From Lachnospiraceae bacterium (GTDB taxonomy: Bacteria; Bacillota; Clostridia; Lachnospirales; Lachnospiraceae), in the NCBI GenBank assembly GCA_030825115.1, contig JAPJQL010000015.1, positions 1 to 64,000 on the forward strand: a DNA stretch of 64,000 nt, read 5' to 3'. How positions within the stretch are numbered: the stretch's first letter is position 1; every line of letters begins with the position of its first letter. A program made the translations under genes and the position numbers. The notes beneath the pieces are model-generated. The model saw nothing but the letters and a program-made list of their open reading frames with translations. It searched no databases and was not told where the DNA came from. Positions 33,725-42,429 of this stretch are shown piece by piece.

Positions 33725-34258
33725 CTACTCCTCCTTCTCGCCAAAGGTAAAAAATTCCTTCATCTGTACCAATAGCTGCGGAACCGCATGCACCATCATG
33801 ACACACGCGCCAACATACAATCCCATCGCAGGATAAATCAGCGGTATCTTCGTGACAGAAGCTTTCTGCCGCTCAAAAATCCCCATTGCGTCATTGCCCG
33901 ACTTGATAAAGATGACAAGATACGTCATTAAAAGAATTGTCCCGATTATCTCCATCAGTTTCTGTCCCCGCAGAGGAAGTCTGTCCACCAGGACCCGAAA
34001 AGATGTCAGATCTTTTCTCTTCATAGCGATACTGCTTCCAATAAACGCCAGCCAGATTAGACAGAAGCGCGCAATCTCTTCCGTAAAAATCGCAGGATTT
34101 TTCAAGACAAATCTGGTAAACACGCCCCAGGCAAGACACGCTGTCATAATGATTCCCACAATCACCACAACCACACAACATATCTGATTTAAAAAGTCAC
34201 TTATTTTGGTCAGGACAAAGATAATTTTATCAAACCAGCTTTTATTCCTCACATCCAT
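33725..34258 (-). CDS. TRAP transporter small permease (DctQ)
   Basis: A 177-residue four-helix membrane subunit of a TRAP importer, with EEIARFCLIWLAFIGSSIAMKR as the conserved motif around helix 2. GGAGGA precedes the ATG. It lies 97 bp after dctP; that gap contains two strong hairpins (34274-34293 and 34301-34344) that may protect or process the dctP message. Confidence 0.92.
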   Translation of the reverse strand: MDVRNKSWFDKIIFVLTKISDFLNQICCVVVVIVGIIMTACLAWGVFTRFVLKNPAIFTEEIARFCLIWLAFIGSSIAMKRKDLTSFRVLVDRLPLRGQKLMEIIGTILLMTYLVIFIKSGNDAMGIFERQKASVTKIPLIYPAMGLYVGACVMMVHAVPQLLVQMKEFFTFGEKEE

Positions 34259-34273
34259 TCCTCCTTATGCATT

Positions 34274-34344
34274 CCGGCATCAAACGATGCCGGTCAACTG
34301 GAGAAAGGGGACGTAACACGGTCCTGTGTTTTGTCCCCCTTCTC
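34274..34344 (-). other. Two intercistronic hairpins, dctP-dctQ (operon 1)
   Basis: CCGGCAT pairs with ATGCCGG (34274-34280/34287-34293). A longer stem pairs 34301-34312 with 34333-34344 (one mismatch) and 34315-34319 with 34326-34330. No U-run follows on the transcript, so mRNA stabilisation of dctP is more likely than termination. Confidence 0.6.
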
Positions 34345-34355
34345 TTCAGGTTCCG

Positions 34356-35471
34356 CTATTCCATCGCTGCCACTTTATCAAATAATTCCTGATCTACCGT
34401 CTTTCCGCTGCCGATAAATTCTGGCCATATTGCCTGTGCCGCCTGATTCCAGAGTTTCTGCTCTTCTTCTGTCACATTAATGATCGTGACACCTTCCTCC
34501 GTCATCAGCGTTTCAATCTCATTATTTTTTTCCTCAATCAACTTGTCTTTCTGTACTTCTGCCTCCTGCCCAGCTTCGACGACGATATTATACAGTTCGG
34601 AGCCTTCTCCTCCCAGCTTTTCCACCGCCTTTTCAGAGAGCAGCTTGAACGTAGTAATATAGGAAAGATTGATGATCGTACAGTATTTCGTCACCTCACA
34701 CAATTTATTTCCATAAGTTCCTGCCGGATGGGTATAGATTCCATCAATGGTTCCCTGTTGCAGTCCTGTATACAGTTCGGTAAATGCCATCGGAGTCGGC
34801 GCAATCCCCACCTGTTTAAAAAGCGCCATCTCAATATCAGAGCCTGTCGTCCTGAATTTCATCCCCTTACAGTCGTCTGGTATATGGATTTCTTTATTTC
34901 CATTGTAGAACAGCGCTCTTGCCGCACCGCCGTCACAGTCAAACATAACCGGTGTCAGTCCCGTATCTGCTTTAATCTTCTCTGTGACTTCTTCTCTTAA
35001 ATCTGACTGCCAGACTGACCGCATCTGCTTTGCATTCTTATAAACGCCGGGAATATCGGTAAACGCCGCCGCATCGGTCCAATCAGCAAGATTGCCTGCC
35101 GCACATTTTCCGATATCCACCGTACCGGCCATCAAAGCTCCCGTGATTTCCTTATCCCCTCCCAGCTGATTATTAGGATAATATTCAATCTTGATTCTGC
35201 CACCGGAATTTTTCTCTACCAGGTCAATAAAATACAGGTTTCCTTCGTATTCCGGCATCCCAGGAACTTCCGTATCTGCAAATTTCAACACGATTACATC
35301 TTCTGCCGGAATGTCTGTGGCTTCCTTTTTTTCTTCTGTATCTGCTTTTTCAGTCTGTTTTTCCAGCTCTGCCGTGGAAGCTGCCGTCGCCTTTGCCGTT
35401 TGATTTCCTCCACACCCTGCAAGACCCAGAGTAAGCGTTGCTACAAGTACCATTGATAATGCTCTCTTCAT
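34356..35471 (-). CDS. TRAP transporter substrate-binding lipoprotein (DctP)
   Basis: A 371-residue solute-binding protein. The signal peptide ends in LAGC (lipidated Cys about residue 20). A Thr/Glu-rich linker follows, then the DctP fold with KFADTEVPGMPEYEG and the FRTTGSDIEMALFKQVG segment that holds the carboxylate-binding arginine. The ligand is probably an organic acid bearing an amino or amide group, given the operon's enzymes. AGGAGGAAGG precedes the ATG. Confidence 0.92.
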   Translation of the reverse strand: MKRALSMVLVATLTLGLAGCGGNQTAKATAASTAELEKQTEKADTEEKKEATDIPAEDVIVLKFADTEVPGMPEYEGNLYFIDLVEKNSGGRIKIEYYPNNQLGGDKEITGALMAGTVDIGKCAAGNLADWTDAAAFTDIPGVYKNAKQMRSVWQSDLREEVTEKIKADTGLTPVMFDCDGGAARALFYNGNKEIHIPDDCKGMKFRTTGSDIEMALFKQVGIAPTPMAFTELYTGLQQGTIDGIYTHPAGTYGNKLCEVTKYCTIINLSYITTFKLLSEKAVEKLGGEGSELYNIVVEAGQEAEVQKDKLIEEKNNEIETLMTEEGVTIINVTEEEQKLWNQAAQAIWPEFIGSGKTVDQELFDKVAAME

Positions 35472-35502
35472 AAAACCTTCCTCCTAAACGTTCTGACTAT
35501 GG

Positions 35503-35973
35503 TTATTCCCGTTTCAATTCCACTATCATCTCAATTTCTACCGGCGTGCCAAAGGGAAGCTCATTCGTTCCAAGAGCAGCTCTGGCATGCTTCCCACTTT
35601 CTCCAAATGCCTCAAGCAACAGTTCGGATCCGCCATTGATAACATACGGCTGTTCACCAAAACCGGGGGCACTGGCAACAAATCCCAGCACTTTAACAAT
35701 CCGCTTCACCCGGTCCAGATTGCCAATACTGTACTTGAGCGCAGCCAGGCAATTAATCATGGACTGCCTTGCACATGCCTTCCCCTCCTCCACAGTCAAT
35801 CCTTCCCCCAACCGTCCTTTGTAAAGAAGTCTGCCGTCTTTTTTACAGTCCTGACCAGATACATACACCAGGCTGTCTCCAAAAATCACAGATGGCTCAT
35901 AATCTGCCACCGGTTTTGGCGCTTCCGGGAGGACGATTCCTGCCTCCCTCAGCCGTTCTTCCACTACCCCCAT
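35503..35973 (-). CDS. RidA-family enamine/imine deaminase
   Basis: A 156-residue YjgF/YER057c/UK114 protein. The RidA C-terminal signature is present (GKHARAALGTNELPFGTPVE), including the arginine that binds the substrate carboxylate. These trimeric proteins hydrolyse reactive enamine or imine intermediates made by PLP enzymes. I start it at ATG 35973 after AAGGAAGG. Its place in an operon with a class V PLP enzyme fits a clean-up role. Confidence 0.88.
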   Translation of the reverse strand: MGVVEERLREAGIVLPEAPKPVADYEPSVIFGDSLVYVSGQDCKKDGRLLYKGRLGEGLTVEEGKACARQSMINCLAALKYSIGNLDRVKRIVKVLGFVASAPGFGEQPYVINGGSELLLEAFGESGKHARAALGTNELPFGTPVEIEMIVELKRE

Positions 35974-36072
35974 TGTCTTCCTTCCTTTCTTTTTTTTATC
36001 AAAAAAGACACTAAAAAAGAGTACCCAAACCAAAGGCACTCTTTTTCACTCTCTTTTCAGATTCTGTTCTGG

Positions 36073-36738
36073 TTATTCCTCCTCACCCGTCTTCTTTTCC
36101 CCGCGGATGTTGTCCAGATAATTGTACAGCGTAAACTTGGATATCTGCAATAACTCACAAATTCTCTGACCGGATTTTGATATCAAAAATGCACCTTTCC
36201 TGTCGAGATAGGCAATAAACGCCATCTTCTCTTCCCGGTTCATCTCCGATGCTGCTTTTCCAATCTTTTTCTCTCCATCAACAAACAGATAATCCAAAAG
36301 CTGACTCACATTGTCTGCAAAGATTTCGTCCTGCTGCCCCTGCTCTTTTAATTCATACTGATTGTAAGATTTTAAAAACTCCTCAAACTTCACGGTTTTG
36401 GTAATGTCCAGATTGATGCAGAGGGATCCAATGATATTATCCTCATCGTCCTTTATGTACATACTGGATGTTCTGAGAATCTTTCCATCCCTTGTATGGA
36501 TGACATAGTTGTAGCGATTCCCGTTCTCAACATTTCCGCTCAGCACTTCCAGTCCCAGATTGCTCCCGCACCCTCCTATGCTTCTTCCCGTGATATGACC
36601 ATTCCTGATGTCAACGATGGTATGATTGTAATCCTTGGTCAGGTCATGTAAGACAAGTTCGCATGTCTTGCCGAACTGCTTCTCCAGCATATCCATAATG
36701 TTCTGCCATAAATCCCACTGCTCATAAATATTCTTCAT
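36073..36738 (-). CDS. YheO/DauR-like PAS-HTH regulator
   Basis: A 221-residue regulator of the YheO type: a PAS-like ligand domain (about 10-115; GGCGSNLGLEVLSGN region) and a C-terminal helix-turn-helix (about 165-215; ISKSGQRICELLQISKFTLYNYLDNIR). DauR, a relative in Pseudomonas, controls D-arginine breakdown, so an amino-acid-like inducer is plausible. It is the first gene of the operon; two identical-spacing operators overlap its promoter. GGTGG precedes the ATG. Confidence 0.85.
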   Translation of the reverse strand: MKNIYEQWDLWQNIMDMLEKQFGKTCELVLHDLTKDYNHTIVDIRNGHITGRSIGGCGSNLGLEVLSGNVENGNRYNYVIHTRDGKILRTSSMYIKDDEDNIIGSLCINLDITKTVKFEEFLKSYNQYELKEQGQQDEIFADNVSQLLDYLFVDGEKKIGKAASEMNREEKMAFIAYLDRKGAFLISKSGQRICELLQISKFTLYNYLDNIRGEKKTGEEE

Positions 36739-36848
36739 ATCGTTACCACCTTTATTTAGTAATTTTATGATAGCATTATTTTATTTTTTTGGCAAATTAT
36801 GGTATCTGTTTCGTATTTGATATCTAACTTTTAGTTTGTTATATTTTA

Positions 36849-36877
36849 TATATACCATACTTTTAGTATGATGTCAA
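36849..36877 (-). promoter_or_regulatory. Promoter of the nine-gene catabolic operon
   Basis: Minus-strand TTGACA (36872-36877) and TATATA (36849-36854), 17-bp spacer. The spacer is filled by the operator palindrome 36856-36870. The rest of 36739-36848 is AT-rich untranslated leader with no gene. Confidence 0.75.
36856..36870. promoter_or_regulatory. Operator 1, CATAC-N5-GTATG, inside promoter spacer
   Basis: CATACTTTTAGTATG, 5-bp perfect inverted arms. It lies between the -35 and -10 boxes. A second copy is centred exactly 30 bp (about three helical turns) away. Confidence 0.7.
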
Positions 36878-36885
36878 TTATTTTT

Positions 36886-36900
36886 CATACTTTTGGTATG
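36886..36900. promoter_or_regulatory. Operator 2, CATAC-N5-GTATG, upstream of -35
   Basis: CATACTTTTGGTATG, same arms as operator 1 and one difference in the centre. It lies just upstream of the -35 box on the same DNA face as operator 1. Confidence 0.7.
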
Positions 36901-36913
36901 GTTTTTGAGAAAT

Positions 36914-36960
36914 AAAAAGCAACCGTGAATTTCTGTACCTGACAGAATATTCACGATTGC
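36914..36960 (-). terminator. Terminator after the padR-DUF1700 operon
   Basis: 12-nt arms 36919-36930 and 36949-36960 pair with one mismatch. An inner ACAGA-type pairing extends the stem, and a T-run follows on the minus strand. Confidence 0.75.
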
Positions 36961-36965
36961 ACATT

Positions 36966-37550
36966 TTAAGAAAACTCAACAAACTCTCTCATCCCCGGAT
37001 TCATCCAGATCTCTATCGATTTGACGCTCTCCATACGGTAGGAACCTACCTGTCCCTGTTTCAGCTCTCCCAGGATTTTGTCCTTGCTCCGCATAAACAG
37101 GTCAAACTCATTCCCCGAATAATAGGATTCCAACCAGACATCCCCCTGATACTTACCGCTCTCCCGGGCAGCAGTTCCCGTATCCTCCCCGTCTGTCATG
37201 TCCGCCTCTTTTTCCAATTTTTCCTCATATGTCTCATAGTCGGTCCAGAAGTTCACATAATCCGGATTGTAGGTAACGACGTACCGAATCGTATCCATCG
37301 GGATCTCCTCATCATAATGAACTCCATTCACATGATAAAATCTCATGATTCGGATTTTTCTTCCCTCCTCCGGTGTAACCGTCACATCCAGATTCTCTGT
37401 CACCATATTTTCTTCGCCAAGGATATGTTCTCCCGTATATTCCAGCGAAGTATATTCTGCAATTGCCACTCCCGTACCGATTCCTCCCAGCAGGACCCCG
37501 GCGCAGAATACAGCGACGGCTGCTTTGATAACCGTATTCTTTTTAAACAT
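36966..37550 (-). CDS. Membrane-anchored protein of the PadR-DUF1700 module
   Basis: A 194-residue protein of unknown function. The N-terminal hydrophobic segment at about 8-31 is a signal anchor or cleavable signal; the rest is a hydrophilic, acidic extracytoplasmic domain with many Tyr and Glu residues. It overlaps the DUF1700 gene by 8 bp and is third in a padR-DUF1700-X operon, where a DUF4097-type adhesin-like protein often sits. I cannot confirm that domain here. Confidence 0.7.
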   Translation of the reverse strand: MFKKNTVIKAAVAVFCAGVLLGGIGTGVAIAEYTSLEYTGEHILGEENMVTENLDVTVTPEEGRKIRIMRFYHVNGVHYDEEIPMDTIRYVVTYNPDYVNFWTDYETYEEKLEKEADMTDGEDTGTAARESGKYQGDVWLESYYSGNEFDLFMRSKDKILGELKQGQVGSYRMESVKSIEIWMNPGMREFVEFS

Positions 37551-38406
37551 GTTCCGCTACCTCCTCTGCTGCCATCAATTCCGGCTGTCGCTCTCCGTAC
37601 CTGCCCCTTGCTGTCCCTGGCGCTTCCCCATGCACATGAAACCTGCAAAGGCAGAGCGCAATGGCCGTCAGCGCCCCCAGGCAGAGCACTCCTCCCAGGC
37701 ATCCCAGCACAATCCCTGCCAGCGGATACCCCTGCATGAGCAATACCGCCAGTACCCCCAGACCAAACAGCCCAAACAACATCGAAAAACCTGCAAGAAC
37801 GGCTATAAACATCATGGCAAGGTTCCACGCCCAGCGGATGCACCATGCTGCCAGGCAAAAACAGGCAAAAAACAATCTGCGGATGCCGCCTGCCGCCATC
37901 CCCGGTATTTCTCGAACCATATTCCCCCTCCGTACATTCCTGCATTCTTCCGACTGGATTTCAGCCGGGGATCTGCCCCTCTGCTCCCGGCTCTCTTTCC
38001 AGTTCTCCCAGTATTCTTTTGAATATCGGAACGGCTTTTTTGCCATATTCCACAGTCCGGCAAGACCCCCTGCCACTTTTTTCCACATCGTTTTGATAAA
38101 GCCGCTCATGCCTGTCCAGAACTTCCGCCCGGTCTCTGCAATATCCGCCGCAGGAATCTCTGTCTTCCGTTCAGATCCGACGTGCCTGCCCGCCCCATAC
38201 TTCGGGTTGACATGGTAGGCTTCCAAAATCTCGGACGCCAGCTCCTCGATATCCCCAAAATCCTTAATCGCTTCGGACTCACTCATCCCCCGCTCCATCT
38301 TCATGTCAATGTGCTGGGAATATTCATCCAGAATATCTTTCAGTTCCCCTTCGTTGAGAACGATAAGATACCGCTTCAGTTCTTTTAAAAATCCTGTCTT
38401 ATCCAT
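37543..38406 (-). CDS. DUF1700 (HAAS-domain) membrane protein
   Basis: A 287-residue protein. Residues 1-65 are the HAAS/DUF1700 helical domain (FLKELKRYLIVLNEGELKDILDEY). A charged middle region and four hydrophobic helices follow at the C-terminus. Proteins of this type are encoded with PadR regulators and respond to envelope stress or antibiotics in relatives. It overlaps both neighbours by 8 bp. Confidence 0.85.
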   Translation of the reverse strand: MDKTGFLKELKRYLIVLNEGELKDILDEYSQHIDMKMERGMSESEAIKDFGDIEELASEILEAYHVNPKYGAGRHVGSERKTEIPAADIAETGRKFWTGMSGFIKTMWKKVAGGLAGLWNMAKKPFRYSKEYWENWKESREQRGRSPAEIQSEECRNVRRGNMVREIPGMAAGGIRRLFFACFCLAAWCIRWAWNLAMMFIAVLAGFSMLFGLFGLGVLAVLLMQGYPLAGIVLGCLGGVLCLGALTAIALCLCRFHVHGEAPGTARGRYGERQPELMAAEEVAEHV

Positions 38407-38719
38407 CCTTTTGCTCCTTTAAAAATTTGCAGACGCTCCTCTGGAATTCATTCCACTCCCGTTCCAGGTCATCCCGGTATAAAATCCCTGCCGCCGTCAG
38501 ATGATAATATTTCCTTGGCGGTCCTTCCGTGGATTCCCGCAGATATGTTTCAAAATATCTTTCGTTGGTAAGTCGTTTCAAAAGCGGGTAAATCGTACCC
38601 TCATTGACGTCGATGACTTTGGACACCTCTTCCACCAGCTCATAGCCATACATATCCCGCTTCCGGACTGATTCCAGGACAATCAGCTCTAAAACGCCTT
38701 TCTTAAATTGTGCATTCAT
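38399..38719 (-). CDS. PadR-family transcriptional regulator
   Basis: A 106-residue winged-helix regulator of the short PadR subfamily 2. The LIVLESVRKRDMYGYELVEEVSKV segment and the DVNEGTIYPLLKRL recognition region are typical. It opens a three-gene operon whose other products are membrane proteins, with 8-bp overlaps. It is probably an autorepressor. Confidence 0.88.
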   Translation of the reverse strand: MNAQFKKGVLELIVLESVRKRDMYGYELVEEVSKVIDVNEGTIYPLLKRLTNERYFETYLRESTEGPPRKYYHLTAAGILYRDDLEREWNEFQRSVCKFLKEQKDG

Positions 38720-38835
38720 GTCCCATCTCCTTTTGCTATTATATTAAACCAGCTATTATGTAATGTCAAGTACTGATTTTTTTATAGTACCGGGCGCCTG
38801 CAGCAGGTCTCTGTAGCACACGTTCCCGAAAAAAC

Positions 38836-38884
38836 AAAAACTCCGGTAAAGAAGGCAGCTCCTGCCCTCCTTACCGGAGTTTTC
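38836..38884 (-). terminator. Strong terminator of the LacI-controlled operon
   Basis: Long stem between about 38836-38858 and 38861-38884 (ACTCCGGTAA with TTACCGGAGT plus an inner AGGCAG/CTGCC), with a T-run on the minus strand. It marks the end of the 38896-45686 operon. Confidence 0.85.
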
Positions 38885-38895
38885 AAAACCGTTAT

Positions 38896-40230
38896 TTATT
38901 TAATTATTGATTTTTTCCATCTGTGATAAAGCTTCCATGTCACCCCAATACACATTCCTTCCGAGGCCAAAGAGGCCAGCCAGATTCCAGTATCTCCAAA
39001 CAATGCCGCAAAGATTGTAAGTGCGGCAAACAAAAACAGAAAACTCCTGCATATCGAGATTATGAAAGAATAATCCGGATGGTTGATCGCAGTGAGAAAT
39101 CCGCTCACCAGAATATTATATCCCATCAAAAGAAAGGAAAGACAATACAGCCTGAGCGCCGCCATCGTAACATCAAACAATCCTGCGTTCTCCGCTTCCA
39201 GAAAGATACCCACTACATATTCACCTGCAAACTGGAGCCCGATCACCATCACCAAAGAACAGACAAAAACCGTAAGCATCCCATACCGAAGAAATTTCTG
39301 ATACGTATGAGACTCTCCTGCTCCGCAATAATAGCTCACAAGAGGCTGCATGCCCTGCGTAATGCCCGACATGGTATTTCCCGCAAACGTAAAAATATAG
39401 GCTAATACCGTATAGCAGATGACCCCGTCTTCTCCAATCACCCTCAAAATCACAAGATTAAACAGAAATATCGTAAGTCCTCCTGCCAGTTCCATAAAGC
39501 AATTAGGTATCCCAATCTTCACGATCTGGCTGTAAATCCCAGGCAGCCACCGAAACCGTTGAATGCGGAGGTTTTCACGGTGGGTGGCAAAATAAACCAG
39601 AAAAATACTGGTAGAAATCACCTGCGATATCCCTGTTGCTAGGGCTGCGCCATCGATCCCCATCCCCATCTTGATCACAAAGATGTAGTCCAACCCAATG
39701 TTTGTCATTCCGCAAGCTGCCACGCCAACCGCTGTCACCTGGGGCGCTCCGTTTGCCTTCACCTGAATCTCCAGGTTATACGAAACAATAAAAAATACGG
39801 CAAAAACGGCAATCCACCTGACATATCCCTTTACATAACCCAATGTAGGTGCAGTTGCGCCCAGGAAATACGCAACTCGCTCCAGATTTGACAGGACCAG
39901 TACGCTGATTAAAATCCCCGCAGCGGTCACAACCGCCAGATTTTGGCTGAATATCCTTCTCGCCTTTTTTATATCACCCTGCCCCAACGCAAAAGAGATA
40001 ACGGTTGATGTCCCGGTGGCAAACAAAAGACCTACGGCAAACACAAAATTATTAAACGGCATGGAAAGGTTTACTGCCGCCAATGCAACCGGACCGACGC
40101 CTTTTGCCACAAAAAAACCATCAACAATCGTGTAAAAGGCAAAAATCCACATGGAGACCACCGACGGAATGACAAACCGGAAAAATGAACCAATCAGCGA
40201 GTCAGTTTTTTTCATAATACTGAGGAACAA
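38896..40230 (-). CDS. MATE-family efflux protein
   Basis: A 444-residue MATE transporter with about 12 helices (FFRFVIPSVVSMWIFAFYTIVDGFFVAKGVG start). The start is uncertain: TTG at 40230 has GAGG nine bases upstream, while the first ATG (40215) has no good site. The gene overlaps the upstream cupin gene by 14-29 bp, so it is translated from the same message. A MATE exporter at the end of a catabolic operon may expel a product or an unusable part of the imported compound (inference). Confidence 0.87.
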   Translation of the reverse strand: MFLSIMKKTDSLIGSFFRFVIPSVVSMWIFAFYTIVDGFFVAKGVGPVALAAVNLSMPFNNFVFAVGLLFATGTSTVISFALGQGDIKKARRIFSQNLAVVTAAGILISVLVLSNLERVAYFLGATAPTLGYVKGYVRWIAVFAVFFIVSYNLEIQVKANGAPQVTAVGVAACGMTNIGLDYIFVIKMGMGIDGAALATGISQVISTSIFLVYFATHRENLRIQRFRWLPGIYSQIVKIGIPNCFMELAGGLTIFLFNLVILRVIGEDGVICYTVLAYIFTFAGNTMSGITQGMQPLVSYYCGAGESHTYQKFLRYGMLTVFVCSLVMVIGLQFAGEYVVGIFLEAENAGLFDVTMAALRLYCLSFLLMGYNILVSGFLTAINHPDYSFIISICRSFLFLFAALTIFAALFGDTGIWLASLASEGMCIGVTWKLYHRWKKSIIK

Positions 40231-40942
40231 TTTTCTTTTCCTCTACCCAGTGTTCAAACCAGATATAGAACACTGTTTTTCCCGGTTCTGCTACAAGGGA
40301 ATGATCCAGCCCTGCCTCAACATAACTGAATTCATGTTCCAAATGATGGATCGACTCCTCTTCTACCGTAAAAGTAAAATCCGATCCCGGCAAAGCATAA
40401 TTCCACTGCGCCACTTCCGCATGGCCTCTCTCTTTTGTCCCTTCTCCTTTTGCACATACCACTCCCATGAGCACGCGCGCGAGGTTCCCGTCGCTGATGA
40501 CCGTCCAGCTCTGCGTATTGGGTCCTTTGCAACTCTGGTCGTAAGGCTCCAATTCTGAAAAACGTTTAAAGCTTGGCAGTACCATGTGAGTATCTTCGTA
40601 TGCAATTTTATCTGATTCCAACATATCTACCACCCACAGCGCAATCTTCAGATCCTCAACCGCGTGGATTGAAAATGTTTCCCTGTCAAAATCCGGAATG
40701 TAAAAACTCATTTCCTTGATATTATACGCTTCTTTTTCCCCACAGATATAACCAGTACCTTTCACAAAACTAAAAACCTGAATCTTGTCCGCAAACATTT
40801 CCGGCTTCACCGTACTCCCAGCTTTTAAAACACACTGATAAGAACGTACCAGAGGGTATACCCCCTGCAATACCTCCGTCTGTGCATAGCCGTTTACAAA
40901 TTCCATCTCGTTTTCTTCCACCCTTGCAAAATCAATCGCCAT
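40202..40942 (-). CDS. Bicupin protein, metal site degenerate
   Basis: A 246-residue double cupin, paralogous to the next gene upstream. Neither domain keeps a full set of cupin metal ligands: the C-terminal domain has GHAEV where its sister has PHSHH, although an H near the end (GLDHSLV) remains. It may be a non-catalytic partner of the sister protein or use another chemistry. A 21-bp gap separates the two, and its stop overlaps the MATE gene. Function unknown. Confidence 0.78.
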   Translation of the reverse strand: MAIDFARVEENEMEFVNGYAQTEVLQGVYPLVRSYQCVLKAGSTVKPEMFADKIQVFSFVKGTGYICGEKEAYNIKEMSFYIPDFDRETFSIHAVEDLKIALWVVDMLESDKIAYEDTHMVLPSFKRFSELEPYDQSCKGPNTQSWTVISDGNLARVLMGVVCAKGEGTKERGHAEVAQWNYALPGSDFTFTVEEESIHHLEHEFSYVEAGLDHSLVAEPGKTVFYIWFEHWVEEKKIVPQYYEKN

Positions 40943-40963
40943 CGTTTTTTCTGCCTCCTGTCA

Positions 40964-41713
40964 TCAATTTTTCTTTGCTGCTTTCGCTTCCAACTGGCTC
41001 TTTGTCAGTTCAATCTCGAACCAGACATAATTTACATTCTTGCCTTCCTCCACCTCAATTGCATGTTCAATATCAGTCGGGATAAAGGCCCAGTCTCCCT
41101 CATGAAGTTCAATCTCTTCCCCTGCCGCCCGGTACAAAAAGCTGGTTCCAGGCATTCCATAATACCACTGATACAGATTGTGATGGCTATGTGGCTCTGC
41201 TGCATTCGGTCCTTTCCCGATGATTGCGCCCATTGTCATTCTCGTCAGAAAATCTGTATCCAGGATCGAATACGCCTTAATCCCTTCAGGGCGGAATCCC
41301 TCTATGTACTGAATCGACTGGCTTACCGGATTAAACCGCGGAAGTGTAATATGCCATTTTCGAAACTTCTCATAGTCTTCCGGAAGCATCGTACATGCAA
41401 GCTGCAGGAATTCCATATCAGTAACTGCATGCAGTTCATTTGTATCAAGGTCCATATTGGGGATGAACACCGACGGCTCCTCCACATTGAATGCTTTTCC
41501 CGGCGTAACAATAAACCCTTCTCCTCTTGTAAAATAGTAGATTTGTGTCCGGTCTCCGAACGTTTCCAAGTTTACCACAGTCCCCGCCTTTACCTGGCAT
41601 TTCCATGTATTTACCCCGTCAACCATTCCCGGAAGCATCTCTGCCCTGCTGATTCCGTTTCCCAACTCCTCAAAAATCATTTCCTCTTTCTTCTGATACT
41701 GAATTACGCCCAT
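40964..41713 (-). CDS. Bicupin protein, metal site intact
   Basis: A 249-residue double cupin similar in layout to ureidoglycine aminohydrolase or KduI-like enzymes. The N-terminal domain lacks histidines. The C-terminal one shows EPHSHHNLYQWYYG and a later FIPTDIEHAIEV, giving a likely His-His-His metal site. Such proteins act as isomerases, epimerases or aminohydrolases on small acids. It lies between the ABC permease gene and its degenerate sister. The function is inferred only at fold level. Confidence 0.8.
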   Translation of the reverse strand: MGVIQYQKKEEMIFEELGNGISRAEMLPGMVDGVNTWKCQVKAGTVVNLETFGDRTQIYYFTRGEGFIVTPGKAFNVEEPSVFIPNMDLDTNELHAVTDMEFLQLACTMLPEDYEKFRKWHITLPRFNPVSQSIQYIEGFRPEGIKAYSILDTDFLTRMTMGAIIGKGPNAAEPHSHHNLYQWYYGMPGTSFLYRAAGEEIELHEGDWAFIPTDIEHAIEVEEGKNVNYVWFEIELTKSQLEAKAAKKN

Positions 41714-41722
41714 ATTTACCTC

Positions 41723-42412
41723 CTATATTGCTTTTTTTACAGTCTCTGTAACTAACATATGTTTTCCCAGTTTCTTTTCCAGGATTACCTGGAGTTTGCT
41801 CAGGATTGAACTGAATATCAGGTAAACTACTGCAACTTCCAAATACAGCCACAGCGGTTCAAACGTCACGGCTACAATCTGCTGCCCAATCTGGAAGATT
41901 TCCCGAACAGTCAAAATGGCCGTCAGGGATGTATCTTTTAACAAACTGATAAACATATTGCCCAGGGATGGTACTGCGATCAGGGCGGCCTGTGGAACAA
42001 TGACAAACATCAGCGTCTGCACCTTTTTCAGCCCAAGCGCATGGCTTGCTTCCCACTGCCCTTTTGGAATCGACTGCAACGCGGCACGGATGATCTCCGA
42101 GTTGTAAGCTCCCTCACTGATCACCAGGCCTATCACTGCCGATACAAACGGAGAGAACACAATCCCGATCCTCGGCAACCCATAAAAAATAACGAATAGC
42201 TGCACGATCAACGGAGTTCCCCGAATAACCCAGACATAAAACTGTGCAATTCGGGATAATATTTTTATTTTGGACAAACGCATCATCGCTACGATAAATG
42301 CCACTATCATGCCAAGCGCAAATGCAATTAACGTCAGCGGCACCGTTGTCAGGAGTCCCGCTTTTAACAGCGGCCAAAATGAGCTCGCCAGTATTCCAAT
42401 AATCCTACCCAT
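41723..42412 (-). CDS. Amino-acid-type ABC transporter permease
   Basis: A 229-residue permease of the His/Glu/Gln/Arg/opine family, with about five helices and the EAA-like loop ALQSIPKGQWEASHALGLKK. It should pair with the ATPase at 44958-45686 and the binding lipoprotein at 42430-43311. The two TIM-barrel genes between SBP and ATPase suggest a substrate that is sugar-like as well as amino-like. Confidence 0.91.
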   Translation of the reverse strand: MGRIIGILASSFWPLLKAGLLTTVPLTLIAFALGMIVAFIVAMMRLSKIKILSRIAQFYVWVIRGTPLIVQLFVIFYGLPRIGIVFSPFVSAVIGLVISEGAYNSEIIRAALQSIPKGQWEASHALGLKKVQTLMFVIVPQAALIAVPSLGNMFISLLKDTSLTAILTVREIFQIGQQIVAVTFEPLWLYLEVAVVYLIFSSILSKLQVILEKKLGKHMLVTETVKKAI

Positions 42413-42429
42413 AATACGGTCTCCTTTCG

